From: Pseudonocardia sediminis
GTDB lineage: Bacteria; Actinomycetota; Actinomycetes; Mycobacteriales; Pseudonocardiaceae
Reading direction: 5' to 3'
DNA length: 64,000 nucleotides
Assembly: GCF_004217185.1 (NCBI RefSeq)
Contig: NZ_SHKL01000001.1
Location: 805,001 to 869,000 of the forward strand
Position numbers and translations under genes: made by a program
Shown: positions 7,628 through 16,773 of the stretch, piece after piece
Position numbering within the stretch: position 1 is the stretch's first letter
Layout of the letters: each line of letters opens with the position of its first letter
Notes under the pieces: generated by a model
What the model was told of the DNA's origin: nothing
Databases searched by the model: none
Seen by the model: only the letters and a program-made list of their open reading frames with translations

Positions 7628-8422
7628 TCAGCCGCCGGGACGGCGCTCGCGCTCGGCGAGCAGGCGTTCGGTCGCCTCGCGGATCTCGGCGTCCGGCACG
7701 ATCTCGGTGCCCTGCGCCGTCACCAGGATGACGTTGGGGAACAAGGACCGGGTCAGGTCCGGGCCGGCGGTGGCGGAGTCGTCGTCGGCGGCGTCCCACA
7801 GGGCGTTGACCGCGGCCGACACCGCGCCCGCGCGGTCCGCCGACGGGGAGTGGCGCTTCTTCAGAGCACCCTTCGCGAACACCGAACCGGAGCCGATCGA
7901 CTCGTAGCCGGTCCGGTCGCGCACGGCGTTGCCGGAAGCGTCGAAGGAGACGATCCGGAACGCCTGCTCCGGGTCCGGCTCCGCCGGGTCGTGACCGACG
8001 AACAGCGGGATCGCGACGAAGCCCTGCATCGCGGCGGGCAGGTTCTCCCGGACGATCGTCGACAGCCGGCGGGTCTTGCCGCCCAGGCTGATCGGTGCGC
8101 CCTCGATCTTCTCGTACTGCTCGACCTCGGCGGCGAACATCTTCAGCATCGACAGCGCGTGCCCGACCGAGCCGGCGAACCCGGCCGCGGAGAAGTCGTC
8201 GACCACCAGGACCTTCTCCAGGTCCTTCTGCGCGATCTCGTTGCCCTGGGTCGCGCGGCGGTCCCCGGCCAGCAGGACGCCGTCGGCCCAGCGCAGGGCG
8301 ACGATCGTCGTGCCGTGTGGGGCGCGCAGGTCCTGGGTCACCCGCAGCGACGGGTCCCGCGGGAGCGCGCCGGGCAGCATCTGCGGTGCGTTGTCGCGCA
8401 GGTACTCGAGGAACGAGGTCAT
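7628..8422 (-). CDS. prcB: 20S proteasome beta subunit (PrcB-like), without an adjacent prcA
   Basis: A 264-aa Ntn-hydrolase of the actinobacterial proteasome beta family. A 37-residue propeptide (MTSFLEYLRDNAPQM onward) ends at HG, exposing Thr38 in the GTTIVAL motif after processing. Counting from Thr38 as position 1, Asp17 (Asp54 in AGDRRATQG) and Lys33 (Lys70 in EKVLVVDD) are both present, as is GSGSVFAKG. The catalytic set is therefore intact. Normally pup-prcB-prcA form one operon; here the next gene downstream is a phosphatase and the upstream neighbour is divergent, so this is either a second, orphan copy or a dispersed operon. Confidence 0.92.
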   Translation of the reverse strand: MTSFLEYLRDNAPQMLPGALPRDPSLRVTQDLRAPHGTTIVALRWADGVLLAGDRRATQGNEIAQKDLEKVLVVDDFSAAGFAGSVGHALSMLKMFAAEVEQYEKIEGAPISLGGKTRRLSTIVRENLPAAMQGFVAIPLFVGHDPAEPDPEQAFRIVSFDASGNAVRDRTGYESIGSGSVFAKGALKKRHSPSADRAGAVSAAVNALWDAADDDSATAGPDLTRSLFPNVILVTAQGTEIVPDAEIREATERLLAERERRPGG

Positions 8423-8556
8423 GCGGCGGCCGGGGTCGTGCGCATCGCGGGTGCTTCCTTCGCGTCGGGGGAGTCGCCTCCGATCCTGCCCTCGTGACCC
8501 GTCCCGGTCCACCCGCCGGGTTCCGCGGCGCGCGCGGATCTTGCAGACTCGACCAC

Positions 8557-9618
8557 GTGACGCAGCCGAGTGGGCCCCGGGCGCGGGCCGAGGAGTTCTG
8601 TACGCGGTTCGGTCTCCGGGTGCCGGTGGTGTCCTCGCCGATGGCCGGGGCCTGCCCGCCGGAGCTGGCGATCGCCGTCGCCGAGGCCGGCGGGATGGGC
8701 GGGGCCGGGGTCCTGCAGGACTCCCCGGAACGGATCGCGGACTGGATGCGCCGGTTCCGCGAGGGCTCGGACGGGGCGGTGCAGCTCAACCTGTGGATCC
8801 CGGACCCGCCGGACGACGACCCGGCCCTGATCTCCACCGCCGCCGGGTTCCTGGACGGGCTGGGCACCGCGGGCGAGGTCGGCGGCACGGCCCCGGACTT
8901 CGCAGAGCAGTGCGCGGCGATGCTGGCGGCCCGGCCCACCGTCGTCTCCTCGATCATGGGGCTCTACGACCCCGCCTACGTCCGCGCCCTGCACGACGCC
9001 GGCATCGCCTGGTTCGCCTGCGCCACCACCCTCGACGACGCGCTCGCCGCCCAGGAAGCCGGCGCCGACGCCGTCGTCGCGCAGGGGATGGAGGCCGGCG
9101 GGCACCGCGGCAGCGTGGACCCGGCGGCGGCCGAGGCCACCGAGGTCGGGCTGTTCGCGCTGCTCCCGCGCCTGGCCGACCACCTGCGGGTGCCGATCGT
9201 CGCCGCCGGCGGGATCGCCGACGGGCGCGGCGTCGCCGCCGCGCTCACCCTCGGGGCGAGCGCGGTGCAGGTCGGGACAGCGCTGCTGCGCGCCCCCGAG
9301 ACCGGCATCGCGAAGGACTGGTCCGCGGCCCTGGACGGCCTCGCGCCGGAGGCGACCGTGACCACCCGCGCCTACTCCGGGCGGCTCGGACGGGCCGCGC
9401 CGTCGGACTACGTGCTGGCCTGGCGCGAGCCCGGGGCGCCCTCGCCCGCGCCGTACCCGCACCAGCGCCGGCTCGTCGCGCGCTACCGCGCCGGGGAGCC
9501 GGGCCGGGTGGACCGGGTGAACCTCTGGGCCGGGCAGAGCGCGGCCCTGGCCGTCGAGGAGCCGGCCGGCGAGATCGTCGCGCGGATGTGGCGGGAGGCC
9601 TGCGACCTGCTCGGATGA
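8557..9618 (+). CDS. Nitronate monooxygenase-like flavoprotein
   Basis: The 353-aa TIM-barrel protein starts at GTG with TQPSGPRARAEEF. Family features are the N-terminal VPVVSSPMAGACPPELA, the substrate-side segment DAVVAQGMEAGGHRG (about residues 174-188), and the phosphate-binding VPIVAAGGIADGRG followed by GASAVQVGTALLRAPE. These enzymes use FMN to oxidise nitronates or act as enoyl reductases of related 2-nitropropane dioxygenase type. It is divergent from prcB with a 134-bp gap and convergent with the GNAT gene. Confidence 0.87.
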   Translation: MTQPSGPRARAEEFCTRFGLRVPVVSSPMAGACPPELAIAVAEAGGMGGAGVLQDSPERIADWMRRFREGSDGAVQLNLWIPDPPDDDPALISTAAGFLDGLGTAGEVGGTAPDFAEQCAAMLAARPTVVSSIMGLYDPAYVRALHDAGIAWFACATTLDDALAAQEAGADAVVAQGMEAGGHRGSVDPAAAEATEVGLFALLPRLADHLRVPIVAAGGIADGRGVAAALTLGASAVQVGTALLRAPETGIAKDWSAALDGLAPEATVTTRAYSGRLGRAAPSDYVLAWREPGAPSPAPYPHQRRLVARYRAGEPGRVDRVNLWAGQSAALAVEEPAGEIVARMWREACDLLG

Positions 9619-9627
9619 CGGGCAGGC

Positions 9628-10131
9628 TCAGGTGGGGGAGAGCCGGTAGCACAGCACGCGACCGTGCTCGGGGTGGTCGGGCGCGAAACCCAGACGCTCG
9701 GCGATCCGCGCCGCGGGCTCGTTCGACGGGTGGGTGAGCACCACGATCGGCAGCCCGGGCCCGGCCGCGGCCGCGTGCTCCAGCGCCCGGCGCGACAGTT
9801 CGGTGGCCAGGCCCAGTCCGCGCACGGCGGGGTGCAGCCGGTAGCCGAGGTTGAGCAGGTGACGCGTGCCGTCCGAGGCCAGGGTCAGCCCGCCGAGACC
9901 GACCACCGGACCGCCGTCGCGGGTGCGCACCGTCCAGCACCCGAACCCGTGGCGCCACCAGTGGATCCGGTGCCCGCGCACGGCCGCCCGCGCCTGCCGG
10001 GGTGTCGGCGGGGTGGAGAACGGGTGCTGTGACGGGTCGAGGTCCAGGGCCACGAGCGCGTCGCGGTCCGCGCGGGACGTGCGGGTGAGTCTCAGACGGC
10101 CGGTGCGGAGCTCTGCGGGGTAGCGCGGCAC
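9628..10131 (-). CDS. GNAT-family N-acetyltransferase (RimJ/RimL type)
   Basis: A 167-aa acetyltransferase starting at GTG. RimJ-like features are the ELRTGRLRLTRTSRADRDAL N-terminal strand-helix, the motif A region LNLGYRLHPAVRGLGLATEL (about residues 91-110) with the acetyl-CoA loop VRGLGLA, and VVLTHPSNEPAARIAERLGF near the C-terminus. It acetylates an unknown amine, either a protein N-terminus or a small molecule. It is convergent with the nitronate monooxygenase gene, separated by 9 bp. Confidence 0.88.
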   Translation of the reverse strand: MPRYPAELRTGRLRLTRTSRADRDALVALDLDPSQHPFSTPPTPRQARAAVRGHRIHWWRHGFGCWTVRTRDGGPVVGLGGLTLASDGTRHLLNLGYRLHPAVRGLGLATELSRRALEHAAAAGPGLPIVVLTHPSNEPAARIAERLGFAPDHPEHGRVLCYRLSPT

Positions 10132-10158
10132 GCCGACCAGTATCGGGCGTGGGCTCCG

Positions 10159-10407
10159 TCACCCGTCCCGCGGCTCGGCCACCATGTCGTCGAACTCGCC
10201 GGCCTTGGCGCCGTGCACGAACGCCGAGATCTCGGCCGGGGTGTACACCAGCGCCGGGCCGTCGGGGTCCCGCGCGTTGCGGACGGCGACGTCACCGTTG
10301 TCGAGCAGGGCGAACTCGACGCTCTCGGCGTCCGGTCCGCCGCCGGAGCTGCGGCGCCACGTGACCGGGCCGAGCGCGGCCGCCGGGACGCCGTTGGGCT
10401 GGCCCAC
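10159..10407 (-). CDS. DUF397 domain protein
   Basis: The start was set at GTG 10407 because a GGAGGT site lies about five bases upstream. The 82-aa product has the DUF397 signature: VTWRRSSGG near the N-terminus, VAVRNARDPDGPALVYTP in the middle and ISAFVHGAKAGEFD at the end. DUF397 proteins are small actinomycete proteins normally encoded next to XRE-type regulators in development and signalling. No XRE gene is adjacent here, so this copy stands alone. Confidence 0.85.
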   Translation of the reverse strand: MGQPNGVPAAALGPVTWRRSSGGGPDAESVEFALLDNGDVAVRNARDPDGPALVYTPAEISAFVHGAKAGEFDDMVAEPRDG

Positions 10408-10478
10408 GAGTACCTCCGACCATCGTCCGCGGGACGCCGAGGGGCACCCGATTCGTCGCGCACAGTAACAAACGACCG

Positions 10479-10507
10479 TGCATCCGCTCTTGCATCCGCC
10501 GGATGCG
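10479..10507. promoter_or_regulatory. Repeated TGCATCCGC operator-like sites
   Basis: TGCATCCGC occurs at 10479-10487 and 10491-10499, and the second copy forms an inverted pair with GGATGCG at 10501-10507. The cluster lies between the DUF397 gene and the divergent small gene at 10596, where a regulator of the DUF397 gene could bind. Confidence 0.4.
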
Positions 10508-10595
10508 TTAGCCACGATGGAGCAGAGTCGAGGGAACGGGGAGTACGTCAGATGCGCCGCTACGCCCGATGGAACCCGTCACCGGGTGACCCGTC

Positions 10596-10886
10596 GTGAA
10601 CGGCGGGGCAACCGGTCCGGCGTCCGGCCAGGACCTCGTCACGCTGACGTCGGTGCGCGACAACCGTGCGCACATCGTCACCGAGGTCGAGCTCTGTTCG
10701 TCGCACGCGGCGCGGATGGGGCGCTACGAGGCCCTGTGCGGGCACCTCATCTCGCCGGCCCCGATGGTGGAACCGGACGGCGCGCGCTGCGCCCGCTGCG
10801 CGGAGCTGGGCGGTATCGGCCGGGCACCCGAGCGCTCGTCACGCCGGGGCCGGACCCGCGGGCTGGGCCGTCGTCTGCTCACCTGA
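10596..10886 (+). CDS. Small conserved Cys-containing protein
   Basis: A 96-aa protein from GTG, function unknown. Readable landmarks are TLTSVRDNRAHIVTEVEL (about residues 16-33), MGRYEALCGHLISPAPMVEP and a CARCAEL segment (about 69-75). The spaced LCGH and CxxC suggest a metal site, and the layout resembles the protein at 4567-4821. The basic C-terminal tail (RRGRTRGLGRR) could bind nucleic acid. It is divergent from the DUF397 gene. Confidence 0.6.
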   Translation: MNGGATGPASGQDLVTLTSVRDNRAHIVTEVELCSSHAARMGRYEALCGHLISPAPMVEPDGARCARCAELGGIGRAPERSSRRGRTRGLGRRLLT

Positions 10887-10934
10887 GCCCGGGCCCGAGT
10901 CTGAGTCCGAGCCCGGTCAGGACCCCGGCGGGGA

Positions 10935-11156
10935 TCAGCGAGCCGGCAGCTGCGGGTCGCGGTCGCGCTTCGACAGCGGTCCCCGGGTCCGCCGGCGCAG
11001 CCAGCCGCGGGCGGTGTGCAGGACGCGGCTGAACCCGTTCGGGCCTCGCCGGCGCTCCACGATGTCGCCGAGGCGGCCGAGGAGCCAGGCCAGGATCGGG
11101 GCGCCGATCGCGAACAGCAGCCACATCCGCAGCCGCCGGGAGAAGAAGGCCCACAT
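10935..11156 (-). CDS. Small membrane protein, actinobacterial
   Basis: A 73-aa product from ATG 11156 (MWAFFSRRLRMW); an in-frame ATG twelve codons upstream is less likely because AAAGG precedes this one at suitable distance. One hydrophobic segment (LLFAIGAPILAWLLGRLGDI, about residues 14-33) is followed by a strongly basic cytoplasmic tail (RRRGPNGFSRVLHTARGWLRRR). No known family; probably an inner-membrane anchored small protein. It is divergent from the small membrane protein gene at 11298. Confidence 0.6.
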   Translation of the reverse strand: MWAFFSRRLRMWLLFAIGAPILAWLLGRLGDIVERRRGPNGFSRVLHTARGWLRRRTRGPLSKRDRDPQLPAR

Positions 11157-11297
11157 CGGAAGCTCGTACCTTTCGCCGACCGGCCGGGCCACGACGAACG
11201 GCCCGGGCCCGCAACTGTAGACGGAGTGTCTGCTCCTCGACGGTGACCGGCCCGGCCCGTGCTCGTTGGACCACCGAGGGGGCAGTGATCCGGGGGG

Positions 11298-11639
11298 ATG
11301 CCCACGAGCGATCCGGTCGCGCCGGCGACCGGGGGAGACGGAGGCACCGTGCCCGGACTGTTCGGACTGGACGGCACGTCGACGGTGGTGCTGATCGCCG
11401 TCGTCGTCCTGGTGGTCGTCGCCGCGCTGAGCCGGCCCGGGCGCCGGGCCGCGGCGGCCGGGATCGCCGCGGTCGGGCGATGGCCGGGGCTCATCCGCTC
11501 CGAGCTGCGGGGCGCCGCGCCGCTGGACCGCGACGCCGTCACCGACACCACGCCCGACATCCCGCCGGTGACCCGGGGACTGCCGATCGTGGAGCGGCCC
11601 GACCGCGGCCGCCGGGCCCCCGGCTCCGACCTGCGATGA
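11298..11639 (+). CDS. Small single-pass membrane protein
   Basis: A 113-aa frame from ATG. An alternative start, GTG 11349, has a better ribosome site (GGAGG seven bases upstream) and gives a 96-aa protein beginning VPGLFGLDG. One hydrophobic helix (STVVLIAVVVLVVVAAL, about residues 28-44) is followed by a basic stretch and a Pro/Asp-rich soluble tail. Function unknown. It precedes the Bax-inhibitor-like gene by about 145 bp that include a candidate operator. Confidence 0.55.
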   Translation: MPTSDPVAPATGGDGGTVPGLFGLDGTSTVVLIAVVVLVVVAALSRPGRRAAAAGIAAVGRWPGLIRSELRGAAPLDRDAVTDTTPDIPPVTRGLPIVERPDRGRRAPGSDLR

Positions 11640-11688
11640 TCCTCACCGGACGAGGGTGCCGCCCCGTCCGGCCGACGCGGTAAATTTT

Positions 11689-11706
11689 CTTTTACCAGGA
11701 CGGGAA
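11689..11706. promoter_or_regulatory. AT-rich inverted repeat upstream of the Bax inhibitor-1-like gene
   Basis: GGTAAA (11689-11694) and TTTACC (11701-11706) form a perfect 6-bp inverted repeat around ATTTTC in otherwise GC-rich DNA, about 80 bp before the GTG at 11786. This looks like an operator or promoter element. Confidence 0.45.
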
Positions 11707-11785
11707 CCACCGGCGGGTCCTCGACGTTGAAGAGGACAGAGACCCGTCACCATCGGTGTCTCGCCGCACGTCGAGGAGGATCAAG

Positions 11786-12601
11786 GTGCGCTCCACCAGC
11801 AACCCGGCGTTCCGCAACCTGCCCAGCGGGCAGGGTGGCGGGTACGCCTCGTTCGGCAACCAGGGTGGGCTGATGAGCGGCGCGTCCGCTTACGCCGACA
11901 CCCAGGCGTCGCAGGTCGGCTACGGCCGGGCCGGGAGCGGCGGCCGACCGATCACGATCGACGACATCGTCACGAAGACGGCGGTCAGTGGCGGGCTCGC
12001 CATCGTCGCCGGCACGCTCACCGCCCTGAGCGGCCTCTACATCCTGGCGCTCCCCGCGTTCCTGATCGGGATCATCCTGTCGTTCGCTCTGTCCTTCAAG
12101 CCGAACTGGGCGAACGCGGGCACGGTCCTGGCCTACTCCGCCCTGATGGGCGTGGCGCTCGGCGGCATCGCCGGGATGCTGGAACAGATCGACAACATGA
12201 GGGGCATCGGCTTCCAGGCCCTGCTCGGCACGGTCGGTGTCTTCGTCGGCATGCTCATCGTCTACAAGACCGGCGCGGTCAAGGTGACCCCGCGGTTCAC
12301 TAAGTGGATGATCGGCGCCCTGATCGGCGTCATGGTCCTGGTGCTCGCACGGTTCGTCGGGGACATCTTCTTCCCGGGCAACCCGATGAGCAGCGGCGGT
12401 GCGCTGTCGATCCTGATCAGCCTGGTCATCATCGGTGTCGCCGCGTTCAGCCTCCTGCTGGACTTCGACGCCGCCGACCAGGCCGTGCGCGGCGGTGCCC
12501 CGGCGAAGTTCGCCTGGTACATCGCCTTCGGCCTGATGACGACGCTGGTCTGGCTCTACATCGAGATCCTGCGCCTGCTCAGCTACCTGCGCGGCGACTA
12601 G
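11786..12601 (+). CDS. Bax inhibitor-1 / YccA family membrane protein
   Basis: GTG 11786 follows a GAGGAGG site, giving a 271-aa protein. A hydrophilic N-terminus (RSTSNPAFRNLPSG, then GGYASFG) is typical of the actinobacterial subgroup. Seven hydrophobic helices follow, starting at IVTKTAVSGGLAIVAGTLTA and ending at YIAFGLMTTLVWLYIEILRL, with the charged LRLLSYLRGD C-terminus seen in the family. Related bacterial proteins are pH-sensitive calcium leak channels; whether this one transports calcium is not shown by sequence. A hairpin terminator follows. Confidence 0.9.
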   Translation: MRSTSNPAFRNLPSGQGGGYASFGNQGGLMSGASAYADTQASQVGYGRAGSGGRPITIDDIVTKTAVSGGLAIVAGTLTALSGLYILALPAFLIGIILSFALSFKPNWANAGTVLAYSALMGVALGGIAGMLEQIDNMRGIGFQALLGTVGVFVGMLIVYKTGAVKVTPRFTKWMIGALIGVMVLVLARFVGDIFFPGNPMSSGGALSILISLVIIGVAAFSLLLDFDAADQAVRGGAPAKFAWYIAFGLMTTLVWLYIEILRLLSYLRGD

Positions 12602-12668
12602 CAGCGTCGGTACCCGACTCCCGGTCCTCGTGACCGGGGCGGGCCGGAATCGCCCCCTCCGGCCCACC

Positions 12669-12709
12669 GCCGCGGACGACGGAGCCCTCGTGCTCCGTTC
12701 GTCCGCGGC
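12669..12709 (+). terminator. Hairpin terminator after the Bax inhibitor-1-like gene
   Basis: Arms 12669-12685 and 12692-12709 pair over 17 bp with a single bulged T and a 6-nt loop, followed by GTTCGTCGTT. It lies 68 bp past the stop and before the AT-rich promoter region of the transporter. Confidence 0.65.
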
Positions 12710-12737
12710 GTTCGTCGTTCCGGGAGTAATCAGACAT

Positions 12738-12754
12738 AGTTCGTCAAGCGAACT
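12738..12754. promoter_or_regulatory. Inverted repeat in the MHS transporter promoter region
   Basis: AGTTCG and CGAACT form a perfect 6-bp inverted repeat with a 5-nt spacer. The adjoining AT-rich stretch (12751-12768) probably holds the promoter. The half-sites have the opposite orientation to an SOS box, so LexA is unlikely. Confidence 0.45.
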
Positions 12755-12847
12755 TTAAATACATAAATGCGCACAATGGTCGGCCGATTCGACGGAGCGC
12801 ATTTCCCGGATTAACGTCCCCCGGACCGCGAGCTCAGGGGGGATCAC

Positions 12848-14260
12848 GTGGCCGGAAGCGCTGCCGCAGGACCACAGGACATCGGGGACGTCATCGTCAC
12901 CGACGACGCCACGATGAAGCGGGCCGTCGCTGCGGCCGCGATCGGCAACGTCACCGAGTGGTACGACTTCGGCGTCTACTCCTACCTCGTCGAGTCCTCG
13001 GTGCAGGAGGTCTTCTTCTCCGGCGCCGGGTCGAACGCCTCCCTGTTCGCGCTGGGCACGTTCGCGGTGTCCTTCCTGGTCCGCCCCATCGGCGGGCTGT
13101 TCTTCGGCCCGCTGGGCGACCGGATCGGCCGGACCAAGGTCCTCTCGATCACGGTCATCCTGATGGCGGCCGGCACGTTCCTGCTGGGGCTCGTCCCCAG
13201 CTACGCCGCGATCGGCATCGCGTCACCGCTGCTGGTCCTGGTGATCCGGCTGATCCAGGGGTTCTCGACCGGTGGTGAGTACGGCGGTGCGATGACGTTC
13301 ATCGCGGAGTACTCCGCCGACAAGAAACGCGGATTCTTCGGCAGCTGGCTCGAGTTCGGGACCCTGACCGGATACGCGCTGGGGGCGTCGATCTCGACGG
13401 CGCTGGTCTTCTTCCTCCCGCGTGAGGATCTGCTGAGCTGGGGTTTCCGGATCCCGTTCCTGCTCGCTCTTCCGCTGGGCCTGGTCGGGCTCTACCTGCG
13501 GAACAAGCTGGAGGAGACCCCGGCGTTCAAGGAGCTGCTCGACAAGTCCGAGAGCAGCGAGGGCACCCCCACCGGCGAGGCCTTCAAGCTCATCTTCACC
13601 AAGCACTGGCGCGCGATGCTCGTCGCCGGTGGCCTGATCGTCGCCTGGAACGTCACCAACTACGTGCTGACCGCCTACGTCCCCACCTACACCACCGGGA
13701 CGCTGCGCGACGCCGGCCTGGAGAGCGTCTCCAGCACGACGTCCAACCTGCTGCAGATCGGTGTGCTGCTGATCCTGATGGTCGTGATCACGTTCCTCGG
13801 GCGGATCAGCGACCGGATCGGCCGCAAGCCGCTCCTGATCACCGGTTCGATCATGTTGGTCGTGCTGGGCCTGCCGTCGGTGCTGCTGCTGCAGTCCGGG
13901 CTGTTCGGGCAGATGGGCGGCCTGCTGATCATGGGCCTCACGCTCGTGATGTTCTCCTCGATCTGCCCGTCCACGCTGCCGTCGCTGTTCCCGACCGAGA
14001 TCCGCTACGGCGGGCTGTCGATCACGTTCAACCTGTTTGTCTCGGCCTTCGCCGGGACCGCGGCCACCGTGATCGCGGCGCTGGTGACGCTGACCGGCGA
14101 CCTCAACTGGCCGGGCTACTACCTGATCGCGGCCGGCGTCGTCGGCCTGGTCAGCTGCTACTTCCTCGTCGAGTCCGCGGGCAGGCCGCTGGAGGGCTCC
14201 AAGCCCGCGGTGGCGACCGAGGAGGAGGCACGGGAGCTCGTGGCGGCCGGACAGCGCTAG
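12848..14260 (+). CDS. MHS-family (metabolite:H+ symporter) MFS transporter
   Basis: A 470-aa, 12-helix major facilitator. GTG 12848 is preceded by AGGGGGG. The MHS subgroup is shown by AAIGNVTEWYDFGVYSYL (about residues 27-44), the loop 2-3 signature GPLGDRIGRTKVL, RLIQGFSTGGEYGGAMTFIAEY (about 135-156) and the repeat loop GRISDRIGRKPLL. Family members import compounds such as proline, betaine, shikimate or dicarboxylates with protons; the substrate here cannot be told. It is monocistronic, with a candidate operator about 95 bp upstream. Confidence 0.92.
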   Translation: MAGSAAAGPQDIGDVIVTDDATMKRAVAAAAIGNVTEWYDFGVYSYLVESSVQEVFFSGAGSNASLFALGTFAVSFLVRPIGGLFFGPLGDRIGRTKVLSITVILMAAGTFLLGLVPSYAAIGIASPLLVLVIRLIQGFSTGGEYGGAMTFIAEYSADKKRGFFGSWLEFGTLTGYALGASISTALVFFLPREDLLSWGFRIPFLLALPLGLVGLYLRNKLEETPAFKELLDKSESSEGTPTGEAFKLIFTKHWRAMLVAGGLIVAWNVTNYVLTAYVPTYTTGTLRDAGLESVSSTTSNLLQIGVLLILMVVITFLGRISDRIGRKPLLITGSIMLVVLGLPSVLLLQSGLFGQMGGLLIMGLTLVMFSSICPSTLPSLFPTEIRYGGLSITFNLFVSAFAGTAATVIAALVTLTGDLNWPGYYLIAAGVVGLVSCYFLVESAGRPLEGSKPAVATEEEARELVAAGQR

Positions 14261-14305
14261 CCCGCCGGGTCGTGTGTGGGCCGGATCACGTCTAGCATCA
14301 CCGGC

Positions 14306-14746
14306 GTGACCGGGGACCGGTCGGTGCTCACCGGCGTCGTGCTGTTCGCGCTGATCGCCTTCTCACCCGCGGTGCTGCTGTGGCTGGTGCTGCGCCTGCC
14401 CCGTGCGGTGCAGGTGCTCTGGGAACGGTGGCGCCCCGCTCCGCAGGCCCGTGCGACGCGGGCACCGCTGGAGTCTCTGGTCCGGAACCTGCGCCGCCTG
14501 CACGCCGAACGGCGGGGCCCGCCGGCCACGACCCGGGTCCGCCGCACGGCCCTGCTGGCCGCCTACGACGACGTCCTGCTCGACGTGTGCGACGCCGTCG
14601 GGATCCCGGACCCGCCGCTGCGGGCGGCGGTCGTGGCGGGCGGGACGGCCGGGGCGCTCGACCCGGACCGCGACCTGGCCCGGCTGCGGACCGAGGCCGC
14701 GGTCGAGGAGGCCGGGATCGCCCTGGACCGCCCGGCGGCCGCCTGA
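14306..14746 (+). CDS. Membrane-anchored hypothetical protein
   Basis: GTG 14306 is preferred to the upstream ATG 14276; the TAGCAT box at about 14293 would place transcription at the start codon. The 146-aa protein has one N-terminal transmembrane helix (VLTGVVLFALIAFSPAVLLW, about residues 7-26), then a basic region and a soluble helical domain (RRTALLAAYDDVLLDVCDAV, about 83-102). This type is common in actinomycetes; its function is unknown. Confidence 0.7.
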   Translation: MTGDRSVLTGVVLFALIAFSPAVLLWLVLRLPRAVQVLWERWRPAPQARATRAPLESLVRNLRRLHAERRGPPATTRVRRTALLAAYDDVLLDVCDAVGIPDPPLRAAVVAGGTAGALDPDRDLARLRTEAAVEEAGIALDRPAAA

Positions 14747-14758
14747 CCCCCGACACGA

Positions 14759-14795
14759 CGGTCGCCGCGTACCCGGACCGGGTACGCGGCGACCG
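14759..14795. terminator. Bidirectional hairpin terminator between convergent genes
   Basis: A perfect 16-bp inverted repeat (14759-14774 with 14780-14795) with a 5-nt loop sits between the convergent stops at 14746 and 14812. No clear T-tract follows on either strand, as is usual in high-GC actinomycetes. Confidence 0.7.
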
Positions 14796-14811
14796 AACGT
14801 GGTGGAACGGG

Positions 14812-16032
<1,221 letters not shown>

Positions 16033-16076
16033 CGTCGTCCTCCTCCGGGTCTCGGGAGATGTCGTCGCAATGACTG

Positions 16077-16088
16077 TACTCGCGAGTA
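16077..16088. promoter_or_regulatory. 12-bp palindrome upstream of the thiolase gene
   Basis: TACTCGCGAGTA is perfectly palindromic and lies 45 bp before the thiolase start. Its size and position suit a TetR-type fatty-acid repressor, but no such gene is adjacent. Confidence 0.5.
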
Positions 16089-16137
16089 ACCTGGGGTGCG
16101 GGAGTGACGATCGTCGCCTCACCCGGCGGGGGACCGC

Positions 16138-16773
16138 CTACGGGTCGTCGCGGGGCCGCGCCGCGAGGCTGCGGCGCATCGTCTGCATCGCCCGGTGCTG
16201 GGCGACGCGGACGGCGCCCGCGGTGGACCCCACGGTCCGTGCGGTCTCCTCCGCGGACAGGCCGGTGATCAGCCGCAGCACGACGATCTCGCGCTGCTGG
16301 GCGGGCAGCTCGTCGAGCAGCTCGCGCAGCATGTCCTTCTCGGCGAGCGCCAGCGCGGACGGCTCCGGGCCGGACGCGTCGTCGGCCCGCTCGGGGATCT
16401 CCTCGACGGGGTCGCTGCGGTCCCGCGCGGCCGCCCGGAAGACGTCGGCCACCTTGTTCCGGGCGATGCCGTAGACGAACGCGAGGAACGGGCCTTCGAG
16501 GTCGCGGAAGCGGTGCAGGGACGTGCACACGGCCATCAGGACGTCCTGGGCGACGTCCTCCGGGGTGGTGATGCCGACCGCGCGTCCGCCCAGACGTCCA
16601 CGGCAGTAGCGCACGACGACCGGCCCGGTCCGGGCGAGCAGCTCGTTCAGTGCGTTCCGGTCGCCGTCGACGGCGGCGAGGGCCAGGCGGGCGAGCAGCA
16701 GGTCCAGATCGGCGTCCGCCTGCGCCCGCGCGGAGGCCGGGGACGGCGGTGACGCGGTCGGGTCGCGCTGCAC
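16138..16773 (-). CDS. sigD: ECF RNA polymerase sigma factor, SigD/ShbA type
   Basis: A 211-aa sigma factor. The GTG start at 16773 has AAGGAG about 8 bases upstream. Region 2 runs through VVVRYCRGRLGG, TPEDVAQDVLMAVCTSLHRF and PFLAFVYGIARNKVADVFRA (about residues 50-115). Region 4 is LLDELPAQQREIVVLRLITG, SAEETARTVGSTAGAVRVAQ (about 155-200). The FLAFVYGIA and STAGAVRVAQHRA blocks closely match mycobacterial SigD and Streptomyces ShbA. These control housekeeping or stress promoters; no cognate anti-sigma gene is next to it. Confidence 0.88.
   Translation of the reverse strand: MQRDPTASPPSPASARAQADADLDLLLARLALAAVDGDRNALNELLARTGPVVVRYCRGRLGGRAVGITTPEDVAQDVLMAVCTSLHRFRDLEGPFLAFVYGIARNKVADVFRAAARDRSDPVEEIPERADDASGPEPSALALAEKDMLRELLDELPAQQREIVVLRLITGLSAEETARTVGSTAGAVRVAQHRAMQTMRRSLAARPRDDP

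Noticed and set aside
12738..12754. SOS (LexA) box
   Set aside because: Half-sites run GTTCG then CGAAC, opposite to the actinobacterial CGAAC-n4-GTTCG arrangement.
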